Part shown: positions 21,223 to 29,554 of the stretch, one piece after another
Layout: every line of letters starts with the position of its first letter
Position numbering within the stretch: position 1 is the first letter of the stretch
Source of the DNA: an uncultured Clostridia bacterium
Lineage (GTDB): Bacteria; Bacillota; Clostridia; Oscillospirales; Ruminococcaceae
Direction: 5' to 3'
Length of the DNA: 34,993 nucleotides
Assembly: GCA_937907305.1 (NCBI GenBank)
Contig: CALERQ010000223.1
Coordinates: 1-34,993, forward strand
Notes under the pieces: generated by a model
What the model was told of the DNA's origin: nothing
The model's input: the letters and a program-made list of their open reading frames with translations, nothing else
Database searches by the model: none
Position numbers and translations under genes: made by a program

Positions 21223-22206
21223 TCAGTTCGCGGGCATAAAGTCATAAACCGTCACACCGTCCACTACTACATCGCCGGGGTGGTAGCCAATCGGCACATC
21301 GTACTCGCCGTTGTAGTCCTCCGGCAGTACCACATGGCACAGCAGATAGTTCATCCAGTCACGGCAGTAGCTGGCGTTCAGATGCACACCGTCCCAACTG
21401 GCATCATCCAGTAAATAGCCTTTTTCATCTACCAGCGTTTCGGGGATATCCAGGTACCAAATCTCCTTTTCGATGCAGACCTGCATCAGCGCTTCGTTGA
21501 ATTCCTTTACATGCGCCAGCGAAAAACCATTGGCCGCGCCGCTTTGCTCCTTCAGCTCAGTTACCGGCAGCACCGCCTGCGCGTAGATATCAGCGTCTGG
21601 GTGGCTCTTCTGGATCAGATCGACCAGACGGCTGAAGTATTGCCCGAAGGTATCTGCCGAAAGTCCCATATCATTCATGCCAAAGACCAGGTAGAACCGC
21701 TTGCCCTCCGCCTTGGGGATCAGGTTAGCTACCGTATCGGTGCCAAGCCCGGGCAGCGTTGCTTCTTTGCTGGTGTAATTGGTCAGCGAAAGCGATTTGA
21801 CCGCCAGCGAGGTGCAGTTAGATAGGCTGTTGTAAAGGATCAGCCCCTGCGAGCGGCTGTCGCCCAGGATCACCGCGTCATCAAACCACTTTTCGCTTAC
21901 CTGCTGGCTTTCCGGAACCACAGGGTCAAACTCCCTTCGGTAGATAATATTATCGTTATTGTCATTATCAGGGTCCGGTGTCGGCGTAATATCTCCGGTG
22001 CCGCTTGGGTTGGTGGATGGATCGGAGCCGGGATTCTCAGTCTGCCCGGGGTTATCCGGTGGGTTGATCTCCTGATTCAGCGCAGGGATGACCCAATGTA
22101 CCACCGCGAACACCACCGCGGCCACCAGTAGCACTGCAACTGTGGCCACCAATATTCTGCGCCGCCGCAGTACCCTGCGCCGGGAATGATTGTAATGCTC
22201 CCTCAT
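21223..22206 (-). CDS. Membrane-anchored SGNH/GDSL hydrolase
   Basis: A 327-residue protein: a very basic N-tail (NHSRRRVLRRRR), one membrane helix near 20-40, a Pro/Asn/Gly/Asp-rich linker to about residue 85, then an SGNH esterase domain. The catalytic serine block is DAVILGDSRSQGL, the block III glycine-asparagine motif is VFGMNDMGLS, and the final dyad is DGVHLN. Such enzymes hydrolyse or transfer O-acyl groups. Together with the MBOAT, DHHW and DUF4358 genes downstream it fits an extracellular glycan O-acylation system, either as transferase or editing esterase. Start at ATG 22206 behind GAGGTGA. Confidence 0.88.
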   Translation of the reverse strand: MREHYNHSRRRVLRRRRILVATVAVLLVAAVVFAVVHWVIPALNQEINPPDNPGQTENPGSDPSTNPSGTGDITPTPDPDNDNNDNIIYRREFDPVVPESQQVSEKWFDDAVILGDSRSQGLILYNSLSNCTSLAVKSLSLTNYTSKEATLPGLGTDTVANLIPKAEGKRFYLVFGMNDMGLSADTFGQYFSRLVDLIQKSHPDADIYAQAVLPVTELKEQSGAANGFSLAHVKEFNEALMQVCIEKEIWYLDIPETLVDEKGYLLDDASWDGVHLNASYCRDWMNYLLCHVVLPEDYNGEYDVPIGYHPGDVVVDGVTVYDFMPAN

Positions 22207-22245
22207 ATTGCGTCACCTCGCAGTTTTCATCGGGATCTGGGTATC

Positions 22246-22339
22246 CGGGCCGCAGGCCCCCGCCGCCTTCGGCGGCGGGTCAGCGCGCCCAAAAGGGCGC
22301 GCTGTGACCACCCCTGCGGGGCGGTCGGCCTGCGGCCCG
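22246..22339. repeat. Cloverleaf intergenic element, copy D
   Basis: A 13-bp closing stem (22246-22258 with 22327-22339) encloses three hairpins. They are 22259-22267/22271-22279 (9 bp, TTC loop), 22281-22290/22295-22304 (10 bp, AAAA loop) and 22306-22314/22318-22326 (9 bp with one A-C mismatch, TGC loop). The 12-bp core of the closing stem is identical to copy B; the arms are unrelated to copy B in sequence. It lies just upstream of the SGNH gene and occupies most of the 22207-22511 gap. Confidence 0.85.
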
Positions 22340-22453
22340 TTCTGTTTCATATACTTTGTGCCGGTAAAGGCACATACTTACTTTTTATTTTACCACAAAT
22401 CCGGAATAAAACAACACCCCGGCAAAAGATTATCCGTTTCTTTCCTCCCGGAG

Positions 22454-22491
22454 AAAAAAGGCTCCCCGGCAGGGCCGGCCCGCCGGAGAGC
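22454..22491 (-). terminator. Terminator of the upstream lipoprotein gene
   Basis: GCTCCCCGGC (22461-22470) pairs with GCCGGAGAGC (22482-22491, one mismatch), with GGCC inside. On the minus strand the stem runs into TTTTTT (22454-22459). Confidence 0.85.
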
Positions 22492-22511
22492 ATCCGTTTG
22501 TGTTCTGCTTT

Positions 22512-23111
22512 TTACGCCGCGGCGTAGAGGAACGGCTCCACATCAGTGTGGTTCTTCCACTCGTTGGTCACACCGGCGTCGCTCAGCAGCTGGATCACGG
22601 CATTATTGAAATCCGCGGTCTTGGTGCTGTCCACGGCCTTCAGGTCAAAGTCCGCGTCACCGGCATCCTCCAGGATCGCAGCATCCTCGCTGCCATCCAG
22701 CAGAGCCAGCGCGGTCTTCATAGCCTGCTGCCACTGGAAGGAAAAATAGTCCTTCTGGGTCTCGTTCATCCCCTCCAGATAGGCTTTTACCGTGTCCTCG
22801 GCCTTGCCGCTCTCATCCATGGCCAGCTTCATCACGGCTACCGCCGCGTTGGCCTGCTGCAGGCTGGCGCCCGCGCTGCCGTAGCTCACTTCGTCAATGG
22901 CGATGAGCAGCTTGGTCAGTTCATCCTCTGTTTCGGGGGTATACATCCAGTCGGTCAGGCTGCCGCTGTAATCCACCTTGGTGGTGGGTGCGGGGTCGGG
23001 GGTCGGGTCAGGATCGGGTGTGGGAGCGGGTTCATTGTTGTTGCCGCAGGCCACCATAGCCAGCGCCATCAGTGCGGCCATCAGTACGACCAAGAATTTT
23101 TTGCTTTTCAT
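22512..23111 (-). CDS. Lipoprotein of unknown function
   Basis: A 199-residue lipoprotein with signal MKSKKFLVVLMAALMALAMVAC (21 residues precede the lipidated Cys at 22), an NNN spacer and a Pro-Asp-Thr linker (residues 28-43). The mature domain is mostly helical and acidic (TEDELTKLLIAIDEV, AVAVMKLAMDESGK, FSFQWQQAMKTALALL). The signal and linker closely resemble those of the amino-acid binding protein at 1684, but the domain is not a solute-binding fold. I know no family. It is monocistronic and ends in a strong terminator, apart from the O-acylation cluster on the same strand. Confidence 0.75.
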   Translation of the reverse strand: MKSKKFLVVLMAALMALAMVACGNNNEPAPTPDPDPTPDPAPTTKVDYSGSLTDWMYTPETEDELTKLLIAIDEVSYGSAGASLQQANAAVAVMKLAMDESGKAEDTVKAYLEGMNETQKDYFSFQWQQAMKTALALLDGSEDAAILEDAGDADFDLKAVDSTKTADFNNAVIQLLSDAGVTNEWKNHTDVEPFLYAAA

Positions 23112-23399
23112 AATTTAAGATTCTTCCTTTCTTTTTTTGTTTGCCCTTTCTGCAAAAAGGCACTTGTTTTTCCCGGAGCGTTTCTCCTTTGCTCCGTCGT
23201 CATTGTAGTATATCCAGCGGCGCAAATCCTCACGCGTTTGCAAATAAATTTCCCTTATTTTATGAACACGCATACAGTTTCTGCCCGTTTTGTCTTTCTT
23301 CGGCAGCCTTTCCCACAAGCTTCATTTTTTCTTAAAAATTTATACACATTCACCAAATTGACCCCCAATCCGCCGTTCAAATCGTATAAAATCAGTTCA
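23112..23399. other. Intergenic region between divergent genes
   Basis: No gene or clear promoter is recognised here apart from AAGGAAG just before the lipoprotein start. The stretch is more AT-rich than its surroundings and should contain the reverse promoter of the lipoprotein gene; a TACAAT-like box lies near 23205 without a convincing partner. Confidence 0.3.
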
Positions 23400-23428
23400 T
23401 TGACAAGTGCGAACCGTGACGGTATAAT
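23400..23428 (+). promoter_or_regulatory. Consensus sigma-A promoter of xpt
   Basis: Perfect -35 TTGACA (23400-23405), 17 bp spacer, perfect -10 TATAAT (23423-23428). Transcription starts near 23435, upstream of the purine aptamer. Confidence 0.9.
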
Positions 23429-23475
23429 GAAATCAGAACCCTGGCATTACCGGGGATGAAAACAAAATACAGTTT

Positions 23476-23634
23476 GCTCGATATAAATCAAATGATATGG
23501 TTTTGAAGTCTCTACCCGGCTGCCGTAAATGGCCGGACTATCGATGCAGAATACAGGCGGCGGTGCCTTTTGTTCCGCTGTCGTGCTTTGCATTGCGGGA
23601 GATCATCAAAATCTCCCGCAATTTTTGTTTTTTT
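23476..23634 (+). promoter_or_regulatory. Purine riboswitch (guanine type) with terminator
   Basis: The aptamer has P1 TCGATA/TATCGA (23478-23483/23539-23544), P2 TCAAA/TTTGA with loop TGATATGG, the junction GTCTCTAC, and P3 CCGGC/GCCGG with loop TGCCGTAAATG, closely matching the xpt purine aptamer. The specificity base in GGACTAT (23538) is C, which pairs with guanine, rather than the U of adenine aptamers. Downstream, ATTGCGGGAGA/TCTCCCGCAAT (23592-23602/23612-23622) followed by TTTTTGTTTTTTT is a strong terminator just before the ribosome site. Guanine, hypoxanthine or xanthine should switch transcription off. Confidence 0.95.
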
Positions 23635-23648
23635 AGGAGGAACCGCTC

Positions 23649-24224
23649 ATGCAGCTTTTAGAGGATCATATCCGCCGCGAGGGCAAAGTAGCCCCCGGCA
23701 ATGTTCTGCGCGTCGATGGCTTTCTCAATCACCAGATCGATGTGGTGCTGCTCACCAAACTGGCGGAGGAATTCCACGCCCGCTTTTCCGGGGAAAAGGT
23801 GGATAAGATCCTCACCATCGAAGCCTCCGGCATCGCCATCGGCTGCCTTGTCGCGCAGCAGTTCGGTGTCCCGCTGGTCTTTGCCAAAAAATCCCGCTCT
23901 TCCAATCTGCCCGCTGATGTTTACGCCACCGCGGTGCACTCCTATACCCACGGCAATGTCAATCAGGTCATTGTATCTCAGGAGTATCTGCACAGCGGCG
24001 AGCGCATCCTCCTCATTGATGACTTTTTAGCGCATGGGGAAGCATTGGCGGGCCTTGTTTCTTTGGTACAGCAGGCGGGCGGCACTGTTGTCGGCGCCGG
24101 CATCGTCATCGAAAAAGCCTTCCAGGACGGCGGCGACCGCATCCGCCGTCAGGGCATCCGTGTGGAAAGTCTTGCCCGCATCGCCTCCATGAGCGTCGAG
24201 GAGGGCGTCACCTTCACCGATTAA
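23649..24224 (+). CDS. xpt: Xanthine phosphoribosyltransferase
   Basis: A 191-residue cytoplasmic purine-salvage enzyme that converts xanthine and PRPP into XMP. The opening MQLLEDHIRREGKVAPGNVL, the substrate segment FLNHQIDVVLL, the EASGIAIG block and the PRPP loop RILLIDDFLAHGEAL (about 118-132) follow Xpt of Bacillus closely. Length is exact. Start at ATG 23649 behind AGGAGG. It lies under a guanine-type riboswitch and is followed after 67 bp by the nucleoside ABC transporter genes. A weak hairpin (24230-24254) stands between them. Confidence 0.95.
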   Translation: MQLLEDHIRREGKVAPGNVLRVDGFLNHQIDVVLLTKLAEEFHARFSGEKVDKILTIEASGIAIGCLVAQQFGVPLVFAKKSRSSNLPADVYATAVHSYTHGNVNQVIVSQEYLHSGERILLIDDFLAHGEALAGLVSLVQQAGGTVVGAGIVIEKAFQDGGDRIRRQGIRVESLARIASMSVEEGVTFTD

Positions 24225-24291
24225 GTTTTGTGTTCGACCGCCCACGGGCGGAACAAATAAAAGAAGTCATGAATGACAAAGGAGATCACAC

Positions 24292-25575
24292 ATGAAAAAG
24301 ATTCTGGCATTTCTTCTTGCTGCAATGATGGTTCTGGCCTTCGCCGCCTGCGGCGAGGATAACGGCGGCACCACTCCCCCCGATGTAAAGGGCATGTCCG
24401 CCGATGTCCTGCCCCGCAGCGCCATGACCCCCACCGTCGAGATCCCCGCTGATTTCAAGATCGGCATGATCTGCCTGCACGATGAGAACTCCACCTATGA
24501 TAATAACTTCATCCAGGCCCTGCGCCAGGTGCAGAAGGATCTCGGCCTCTCCGATGATCAGGTCGTCATCGTCACCAATATTGGCGAGGACAGCTCCTGC
24601 TACGATGCCGCCGTTGACCTGGCCAAGAACAAGGGCTGCAAGGTCATCTTCGCCGATTCCTTCGGCCATGAGTCCTTTATGAAGCAGGCTGCCCAGGAGT
24701 ATCCCGAGGTTCAGTTCTGCCACGCCACCGGCACCTCCGCCAAGATCGCCAACATCGAGAATTTCCACAATGCCTTCGCTTCCATCTATGAGGGCCGCTA
24801 CCTGGCCGGTATCGCCGCGGGTCTCAAGCTCAATGAGATGATCGCCGCGGGCGAGATCACCGCCGAGCAGGCCGTCATCGGTTATGTCGGCGCCTTCACC
24901 TATGCCGAGGTTATCTCCGGCATGACCTCCTTCTACCTGGGCGCCCGCTCTGTCTGCCCCTCCGCCACCATGAAGGTCCGCTACACCGGTTCCTGGTACG
25001 ATCAGGCCAAGGAGCAGGAAGCTGCCACCGCCCTCATCGAAAAAGATAAGTGCGTCCTCATCAGCCAGCACGCCGATTCCCTCGGCGCTCCCACTGCCTG
25101 CGAGCTGGCCGGCGTTCCCAATGTTTCCTACAACGGCAGCACCTATTCCGCCGGTGAGACCACCTTCATCGTCTCCTCCGCCATCAACTGGGCTCCCTAC
25201 TTCCAGTACATCATCGAAACCGTTGTGAAAGGCGAGGCCATTGCCCCCGATTGGTGCGGCACCATTGCTACCAATTCCGTCGTTCTCTCCGGTGTCAACC
25301 AGGATGTTGCCGCCGAGGGCACCATCGAGAAGATCAATGAGGCCATCAAGGCGCTGGAAGCCGGTACCCTGTATGTCTTCGATACCGCCAGCTTCACCGT
25401 AGAGGGCAAGACCCTCACCGAGTACCTGGCCGATGTCGATGGCGACTACACCGGCGAGACCAATGTCATCCACGATGGTTACTTCGATGAGTCCAACGCG
25501 GTCGATTTCCGCTCCGCGCCCTACTTCGATATCATCATCGATGGCGTGACCAATCTGAATACCAATTTCGGCTAA
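24292..25575 (+). CDS. BMP family nucleoside ABC transporter substrate-binding lipoprotein
   Basis: A 427-residue lipoprotein with signal MKKILAFLLAAMMVLAFAAC (Cys 20). The mature protein is a periplasmic-binding fold of the BMP/Med/PnrA type: FKIGMICLHDENSTYDNNF near 47, VIFADSFGHESF, YEGRYLAGIAAGLK, IGYVGAFTYAEVISG, and ISQHADSLGAP. PnrA-type proteins bind purine nucleosides. Position after xpt and a purine riboswitch supports that substrate. It is somewhat longer than the usual 350-380 residues. The ribosome site AAAGGAG is strong. A terminator-like hairpin separates it from the ATPase gene, as is common in binding-protein operons. Confidence 0.93.
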   Translation: MKKILAFLLAAMMVLAFAACGEDNGGTTPPDVKGMSADVLPRSAMTPTVEIPADFKIGMICLHDENSTYDNNFIQALRQVQKDLGLSDDQVVIVTNIGEDSSCYDAAVDLAKNKGCKVIFADSFGHESFMKQAAQEYPEVQFCHATGTSAKIANIENFHNAFASIYEGRYLAGIAAGLKLNEMIAAGEITAEQAVIGYVGAFTYAEVISGMTSFYLGARSVCPSATMKVRYTGSWYDQAKEQEAATALIEKDKCVLISQHADSLGAPTACELAGVPNVSYNGSTYSAGETTFIVSSAINWAPYFQYIIETVVKGEAIAPDWCGTIATNSVVLSGVNQDVAAEGTIEKINEAIKALEAGTLYVFDTASFTVEGKTLTEYLADVDGDYTGETNVIHDGYFDESNAVDFRSAPYFDIIIDGVTNLNTNFG

Positions 25576-25623
25576 GTCCGGCTTTGCAGAGCCGTTTGAC
25601 GGCTGAAACTTACCATCAAAAAA

Positions 25624-25665
25624 CACAAGCGGGGGCGCTGGCCCCCCTTGTGCTTTGATTTTTTC
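25624..25665 (+). terminator. Intercistronic terminator/attenuator after the binding-protein gene
   Basis: CACAAG/CTTGTG (25624-25629 with 25647-25652) continues as GGGGGC/GCCCCC (25631-25636 with 25641-25646), followed by CTTTGATTTTTT. It probably allows partial read-through, so that the binding protein is made in excess. Confidence 0.8.
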
Positions 25666-25754
25666 TCCCCGCCCTTTTCCTGTCAAAGGCAGACCCCCAT
25701 CGGTTTGCCCTTGCCAGAAGAAGGGAACATACCACACCGATGAGGAGGCTTTTT

Positions 25755-27299
25755 GTGAACGCACTGGAACTGCGCAATGTCACCAAGCGCTTTGGTGAAA
25801 AGGTCATTGCCAATGATCATGTCAGCCTTACCGTCCGCCGGGGCGAAATACTGGCCGTGCTGGGCGAAAACGGCAGCGGCAAAACCACCCTGATGAACAT
25901 GATCGCCGGCATCTACCACCCCGATGAGGGCGATATTTTTGTTAACGGCCAGCCGGTCACCATCTCCTCCCCGCGGGATGCCTTCCGCTGCGGCATCGGT
26001 ATGGTGCACCAGCATTTCAAGCTGGTCGATGTCTTTACCGCTACCGAAAATATCGTCCTGGGGGTGGAGGATGGCAAGCCCTACCGCCTCAAGGAAGCCA
26101 CCCGCCGTGTCGAGGAAATTTCCGCCCGCTACGGCTTCGAGATCGACGCCAAAAAGAAGATCTACGCCATGTCCGTTTCCGAAAAACAGACCGTCGAGAT
26201 CGTCAAGGTGCTGTACCGCGGCGCGGAGATCCTCATTTTGGATGAGCCCACTGCTGTGCTTACCCCGCAGGAAACCGAAAAGCTGTTTGCAGTGCTGCGC
26301 CGTATGCGGGAGGACGGCAAATCCATTATCATCATCACCCACAAGCTTAATGAGGTGCTCAGCCTTTCGGACCGCGTCACCGTACTGCACAAGGGCAAAA
26401 ACGCCGGCACCGTCAATACCGCCGAAACCAATGAGGCCCAGCTCACCGAGATGATGGTCGGCCAAAAGGTCGTCCTCAATATCGAGCGCAAGACCCCCGA
26501 AGACCCCACCGACCGTCTCATCGTCCGGGAGGTCAGCTGCCTCAGCCGGGACGGCGTTCAGCTGCTCGACCGGGTCACCTTTACCGCCCGCGCGGGCGAG
26601 ATCCTGGGCATCGCGGGCATTGCCGGCTCCGGCCAGCGGGAGCTGCTGGAAGCCATTGCGGGCCTGCAGCCCGTCACCGAGGGGCAGATCCTCTACGAAG
26701 ACCCCAAGAGCGGCGAAACCGAAAACCTGCGGGATAAAACCCCGCTGCAAATTCGGGAGCTGGGGGTCCGCCTTTCCTTCGTCCCGGAGGATCGCCTGGG
26801 CATGGGCCTTGTCAGCAACATGGATATCATCGATAACATGATGCTGCGCAGTTACCGCCGCGGCCGCTCCGCCTTCCTCGATCGCCAGCCCCCGCGGGAA
26901 CTGGCCGAGCGCATCATCGAAGACCTCGGTGTCGTCACCCCCAATGCCACCACCCCCGTCCGCCGTCTTTCCGGCGGCAATGTGCAAAAGGTACTGGTCG
27001 GCCGCGAGATCGCCTCGGCGCCCACCGTACTCATGGCCGCTTATCCCGTCCGCGGCCTGGATATCAATTCTTCCTACCTCATTTATCATCTGCTCAATCA
27101 GCAAAAGGAAAAAGGCGTTGCCGTCATCTATGTCGGCGAAGACCTCGATGTACTGCTGGCCTTGTGCGATCGTGTCATCGTCCTCAGCGGCGGGCGCGTC
27201 ACCGGCACCGTGGATGGCCGCACCGCCACCAAGGAGGAGGTCGGCCTCCTGATGACCAAAACCGAAAGGGAGGGTGAAAGCCATGTCAAAGCAGAATAA
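25755..27299 (+). CDS. Nucleoside ABC transporter, duplicated ATP-binding protein
   Basis: A 514-residue protein with two ABC cassettes in tandem, as in sugar and nucleoside importers. Cassette 1 has intact Walker A GENGSGKTT (about 37-45) and Walker B ILILDEPTAVL, but its signature reads MSVSEKQTVEI, where the usual LSVGE glycine is Ser. Cassette 2 has a degenerate Walker A (GIAGSGQRE, no Lys) and normal signature LSGGNVQK, with AAYPVRGLD in place of a canonical Walker B. This asymmetry is usual for the family. The likely start is GTG 25755, six bases after GAGGAGG; the ATG at 25740 overlaps that ribosome site. Confidence 0.92.
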   Translation: MNALELRNVTKRFGEKVIANDHVSLTVRRGEILAVLGENGSGKTTLMNMIAGIYHPDEGDIFVNGQPVTISSPRDAFRCGIGMVHQHFKLVDVFTATENIVLGVEDGKPYRLKEATRRVEEISARYGFEIDAKKKIYAMSVSEKQTVEIVKVLYRGAEILILDEPTAVLTPQETEKLFAVLRRMREDGKSIIIITHKLNEVLSLSDRVTVLHKGKNAGTVNTAETNEAQLTEMMVGQKVVLNIERKTPEDPTDRLIVREVSCLSRDGVQLLDRVTFTARAGEILGIAGIAGSGQRELLEAIAGLQPVTEGQILYEDPKSGETENLRDKTPLQIRELGVRLSFVPEDRLGMGLVSNMDIIDNMMLRSYRRGRSAFLDRQPPRELAERIIEDLGVVTPNATTPVRRLSGGNVQKVLVGREIASAPTVLMAAYPVRGLDINSSYLIYHLLNQQKEKGVAVIYVGEDLDVLLALCDRVIVLSGGRVTGTVDGRTATKEEVGLLMTKTEREGESHVKAE

Positions 27300-28428
27300 A
27301 CCGCAGGCCGCGGCCCGCCCCGCCCGGGAGCCCTTCCTCTATGTCACCCGCCGGGATCAGATCCCGCTGGGCCGGGCCATTCTCATTCGGGTCATCGCCA
27401 TCCTGCTGGCGCTCATTGTCTGCAGCGTGGTCACCCGTGTTCTCACCGGGGATGATCCCCTCTCCATCTACGCCACCATCTTTCACGGCGCGTTCGGCAC
27501 CGGCCGCATGCTGGTCACCCTGCACGATATCGCCATTCTGCTGTGTATCTCGCTGGCGGTCACCCCGGCCTTCCGCATGCGCTTCTGGAATACCGGCGCC
27601 GAGGGTCAGGTGCTCATCGGCTGCCTTTCCACCGCGGTATGCATGCTGGTGCTGGGCGGCAAGGTGCCCGATGGCCTGCTCATTCTCATCATGGCGGTTT
27701 CCGCCATCCTCTCCGGTGTCATCTGGGGCGTCATTCCCGCCTTCTTTAAGGCCCACTGGAACACCAATGAGACCCTCTTCACCCTTATGATGAACTATGT
27801 CGCCATCCAGCTGGTGGAATACTTCCTCAAGGTGGCGGATAAGACCGGCTCCAATGTCGTCGGCCCCGATCTGCTTACCCACGGCTGGTTCCCGGAAATT
27901 TTCGGCGTCAAGTATCTGCTCAATATTCTCATCGTCGCCATCGTCTGCATCGCCATGCATATTTATCTGCGGTACAGCAAGCACGGCTATGAGATCGCCG
28001 TGGTGGGCGAAAGCGAAAATACCGCCCATTACATCGGCATCGATGTCAAAAAGGTCATCATCCGTACCATGGCCCTTTCCGGCGCCATCTGCGGCCTGGC
28101 CGGTCTGCTGCTGGTCGGCGGTTCCTCCCATTCCATCGATTCCAACCTCGTGGATGGCCGCGGCTTCACCGCCATCATGGTTTCCTGGCTCGCCAAGTTC
28201 GATCCCTTCACCATGATCCTCACCACGCTGCTGCTGGTGTTCCTGGCCCGCGGCGCCGATGAGGTCACCTCCAAGTTCGGCCTCAACAGCGATTTCTCCG
28301 AGATCCTCACCGGCATCATCCTGTTCTTCATCATCGGCTGCGAGTTCTTCATCAATTACCAGGTCCATTTCAATCATCACAAAAAAGAAAAAGCGGCGCC
28401 AGCCGCTGTCAGCGGGGAGGGGAACTGA
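27283..28428 (+). CDS. Nucleoside ABC transporter permease 1
   Basis: A 381-residue membrane protein of the BPD_transp_2 type, with about nine hydrophobic segments after a basic N-tail rich in Ala and Arg. Recognisable parts are FRMRFWNTGAEGQVLIGCLS, the AHWNTNETLFTLMMNYVAIQLVEY segment characteristic of nucleoside permeases (NupP/YufP-like), and YSKHGYEIAVVGESENTAHY. It ends in a charged His/Lys tail. It overlaps the ATPase gene by 17 bp when begun at ATG 27283, and the second permease starts three bases after its stop. It forms the translocation path together with that protein. Confidence 0.93.
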   Translation: MSKQNKPQAAARPAREPFLYVTRRDQIPLGRAILIRVIAILLALIVCSVVTRVLTGDDPLSIYATIFHGAFGTGRMLVTLHDIAILLCISLAVTPAFRMRFWNTGAEGQVLIGCLSTAVCMLVLGGKVPDGLLILIMAVSAILSGVIWGVIPAFFKAHWNTNETLFTLMMNYVAIQLVEYFLKVADKTGSNVVGPDLLTHGWFPEIFGVKYLLNILIVAIVCIAMHIYLRYSKHGYEIAVVGESENTAHYIGIDVKKVIIRTMALSGAICGLAGLLLVGGSSHSIDSNLVDGRGFTAIMVSWLAKFDPFTMILTTLLLVFLARGADEVTSKFGLNSDFSEILTGIILFFIIGCEFFINYQVHFNHHKKEKAAPAAVSGEGN

Positions 28429-28431
28429 TCT

Positions 28432-29412
28432 ATGGAAATTATCGTAAGCGTTATCCAGCGTGCCATTCTGCAGGGCACCCCATTGCTGTTCGGCGCCACC
28501 GGCGAGATCCTCACCGAAAAATCCGGCAACCTGAACCTCGGTATCCCCGGCATCATGTATATCGGCGCCATCTCCGGTGTGGTCGGCGGCTTCTTCTATC
28601 AGAACAGTGCCGCCCGGGTGCAGCCGGTCCCGGCTATCCTCATTCCGCTGCTGTGCTGCCTGGCGGGCTCGCTGCTCACCTCTCTGCTTTATTGCTTTCT
28701 CACCGTCACCCTCAAGGCCAATCAGAATGTCACGGGTCTGGCCATCACCACCTTCGGCGTCGGCGTCGGCAATTTCTTCGGCGGCTCCCTCATCAAGATC
28801 GTCAAAAGCGATGTGCCCTACCTCGCCCTCGTCAAGATCGCCAAGGCCTATAAAACCACCCTGCCCTTCGCCAAGGACATGGGTCCCATCGGTCAGCTGT
28901 TCTTCTCCTATGGCTTTCTGGTTTACCTCGCCGTCATTCTGGCGGTAGCGGTCAGCCTGTTCCTCAGCCGCAGCCGCGCGGGCCTGTACCTGCGCGCCGT
29001 GGGCGAAAACCCCGCCACAGCGGATGCCGCGGGCATCAATGTCACCCGGTATAAGTACCTTGCCACCTGCATCGGCGGCATGATCGCCGGACTCGGCGGT
29101 CTGTTCTACATCATGGATTACAGCAACGGTATCTGGTCCAATAACGGCTTCGGTGACCGCGGCTGGCTTGCCATCGCCATTGTCATCTTCGCCACCTGGA
29201 AGCCCACTATGGCCATCCTGGGCAGCTATCTGTTCGGTGCTTTGTATATCCTGTTCAATTATCTCAATGTCCCCATGCGCCTGCTGCCCCTCATTCAGAT
29301 GCTCCCTTACCTCGTCACCATCATCGTGCTGGTGGCGGTCAGCATCCGCAAAAAGCGGGAAAACCAGCCCCCCGCCAGTCTCGGCCTTTCCTACTTCCGC
29401 GAAGAGCGCTAA
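28432..29412 (+). CDS. Nucleoside ABC transporter permease 2
   Basis: A 326-residue polytopic membrane protein, the second BPD_transp_2 permease (NupQ/YufQ-like). The opening AILQGTPLLFGATGEILTEK, then SGNLNLGIPGIMYIGAI, is highly typical, as are VTGLAITTFGVGVGNFFGG and GLYLRAVGENPATADAAGIN. It closes the set of binding protein, ATPase, permease 1, permease 2, a complete importer for purine nucleosides. The ribosome site GGGGAGGGG lies in the end of the previous gene. A strong terminator follows. Confidence 0.93.
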   Translation: MEIIVSVIQRAILQGTPLLFGATGEILTEKSGNLNLGIPGIMYIGAISGVVGGFFYQNSAARVQPVPAILIPLLCCLAGSLLTSLLYCFLTVTLKANQNVTGLAITTFGVGVGNFFGGSLIKIVKSDVPYLALVKIAKAYKTTLPFAKDMGPIGQLFFSYGFLVYLAVILAVAVSLFLSRSRAGLYLRAVGENPATADAAGINVTRYKYLATCIGGMIAGLGGLFYIMDYSNGIWSNNGFGDRGWLAIAIVIFATWKPTMAILGSYLFGALYILFNYLNVPMRLLPLIQMLPYLVTIIVLVAVSIRKKRENQPPASLGLSYFREER

Positions 29413-29431
29413 CCTGTCCCCCATAAATCCT

Positions 29432-29460
29432 CCCCCGGCCATTTTCGGCCGGGGGTATTA
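29432..29460 (+). terminator. Terminator of the nucleoside transporter operon
   Basis: CCCCCGGCC (29432-29440) pairs perfectly with GGCCGGGGG (29447-29455) around ATTTTC, followed by TATTA. Confidence 0.8.
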
Positions 29461-29554
29461 TATAGGCTGTACCCCGCCGCACCAATCATACAGGGTGCCG
29501 GCTATTCTTTTCGCAAGGAGCAGGGTATGTGAAGGAGTGGCCATAGCGGTTTGC

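Noticed and set aside
24286..29442. Three consecutive very long minus-strand open frames opposite the nucleoside transporter genes
   Set aside because: They mirror the strongly C-ended codon use of the plus-strand genes, which removes stop codons from the antisense frame. Their translations are Gly/Asp/Gln/His-rich without domains, and the plus-strand genes are unmistakable.
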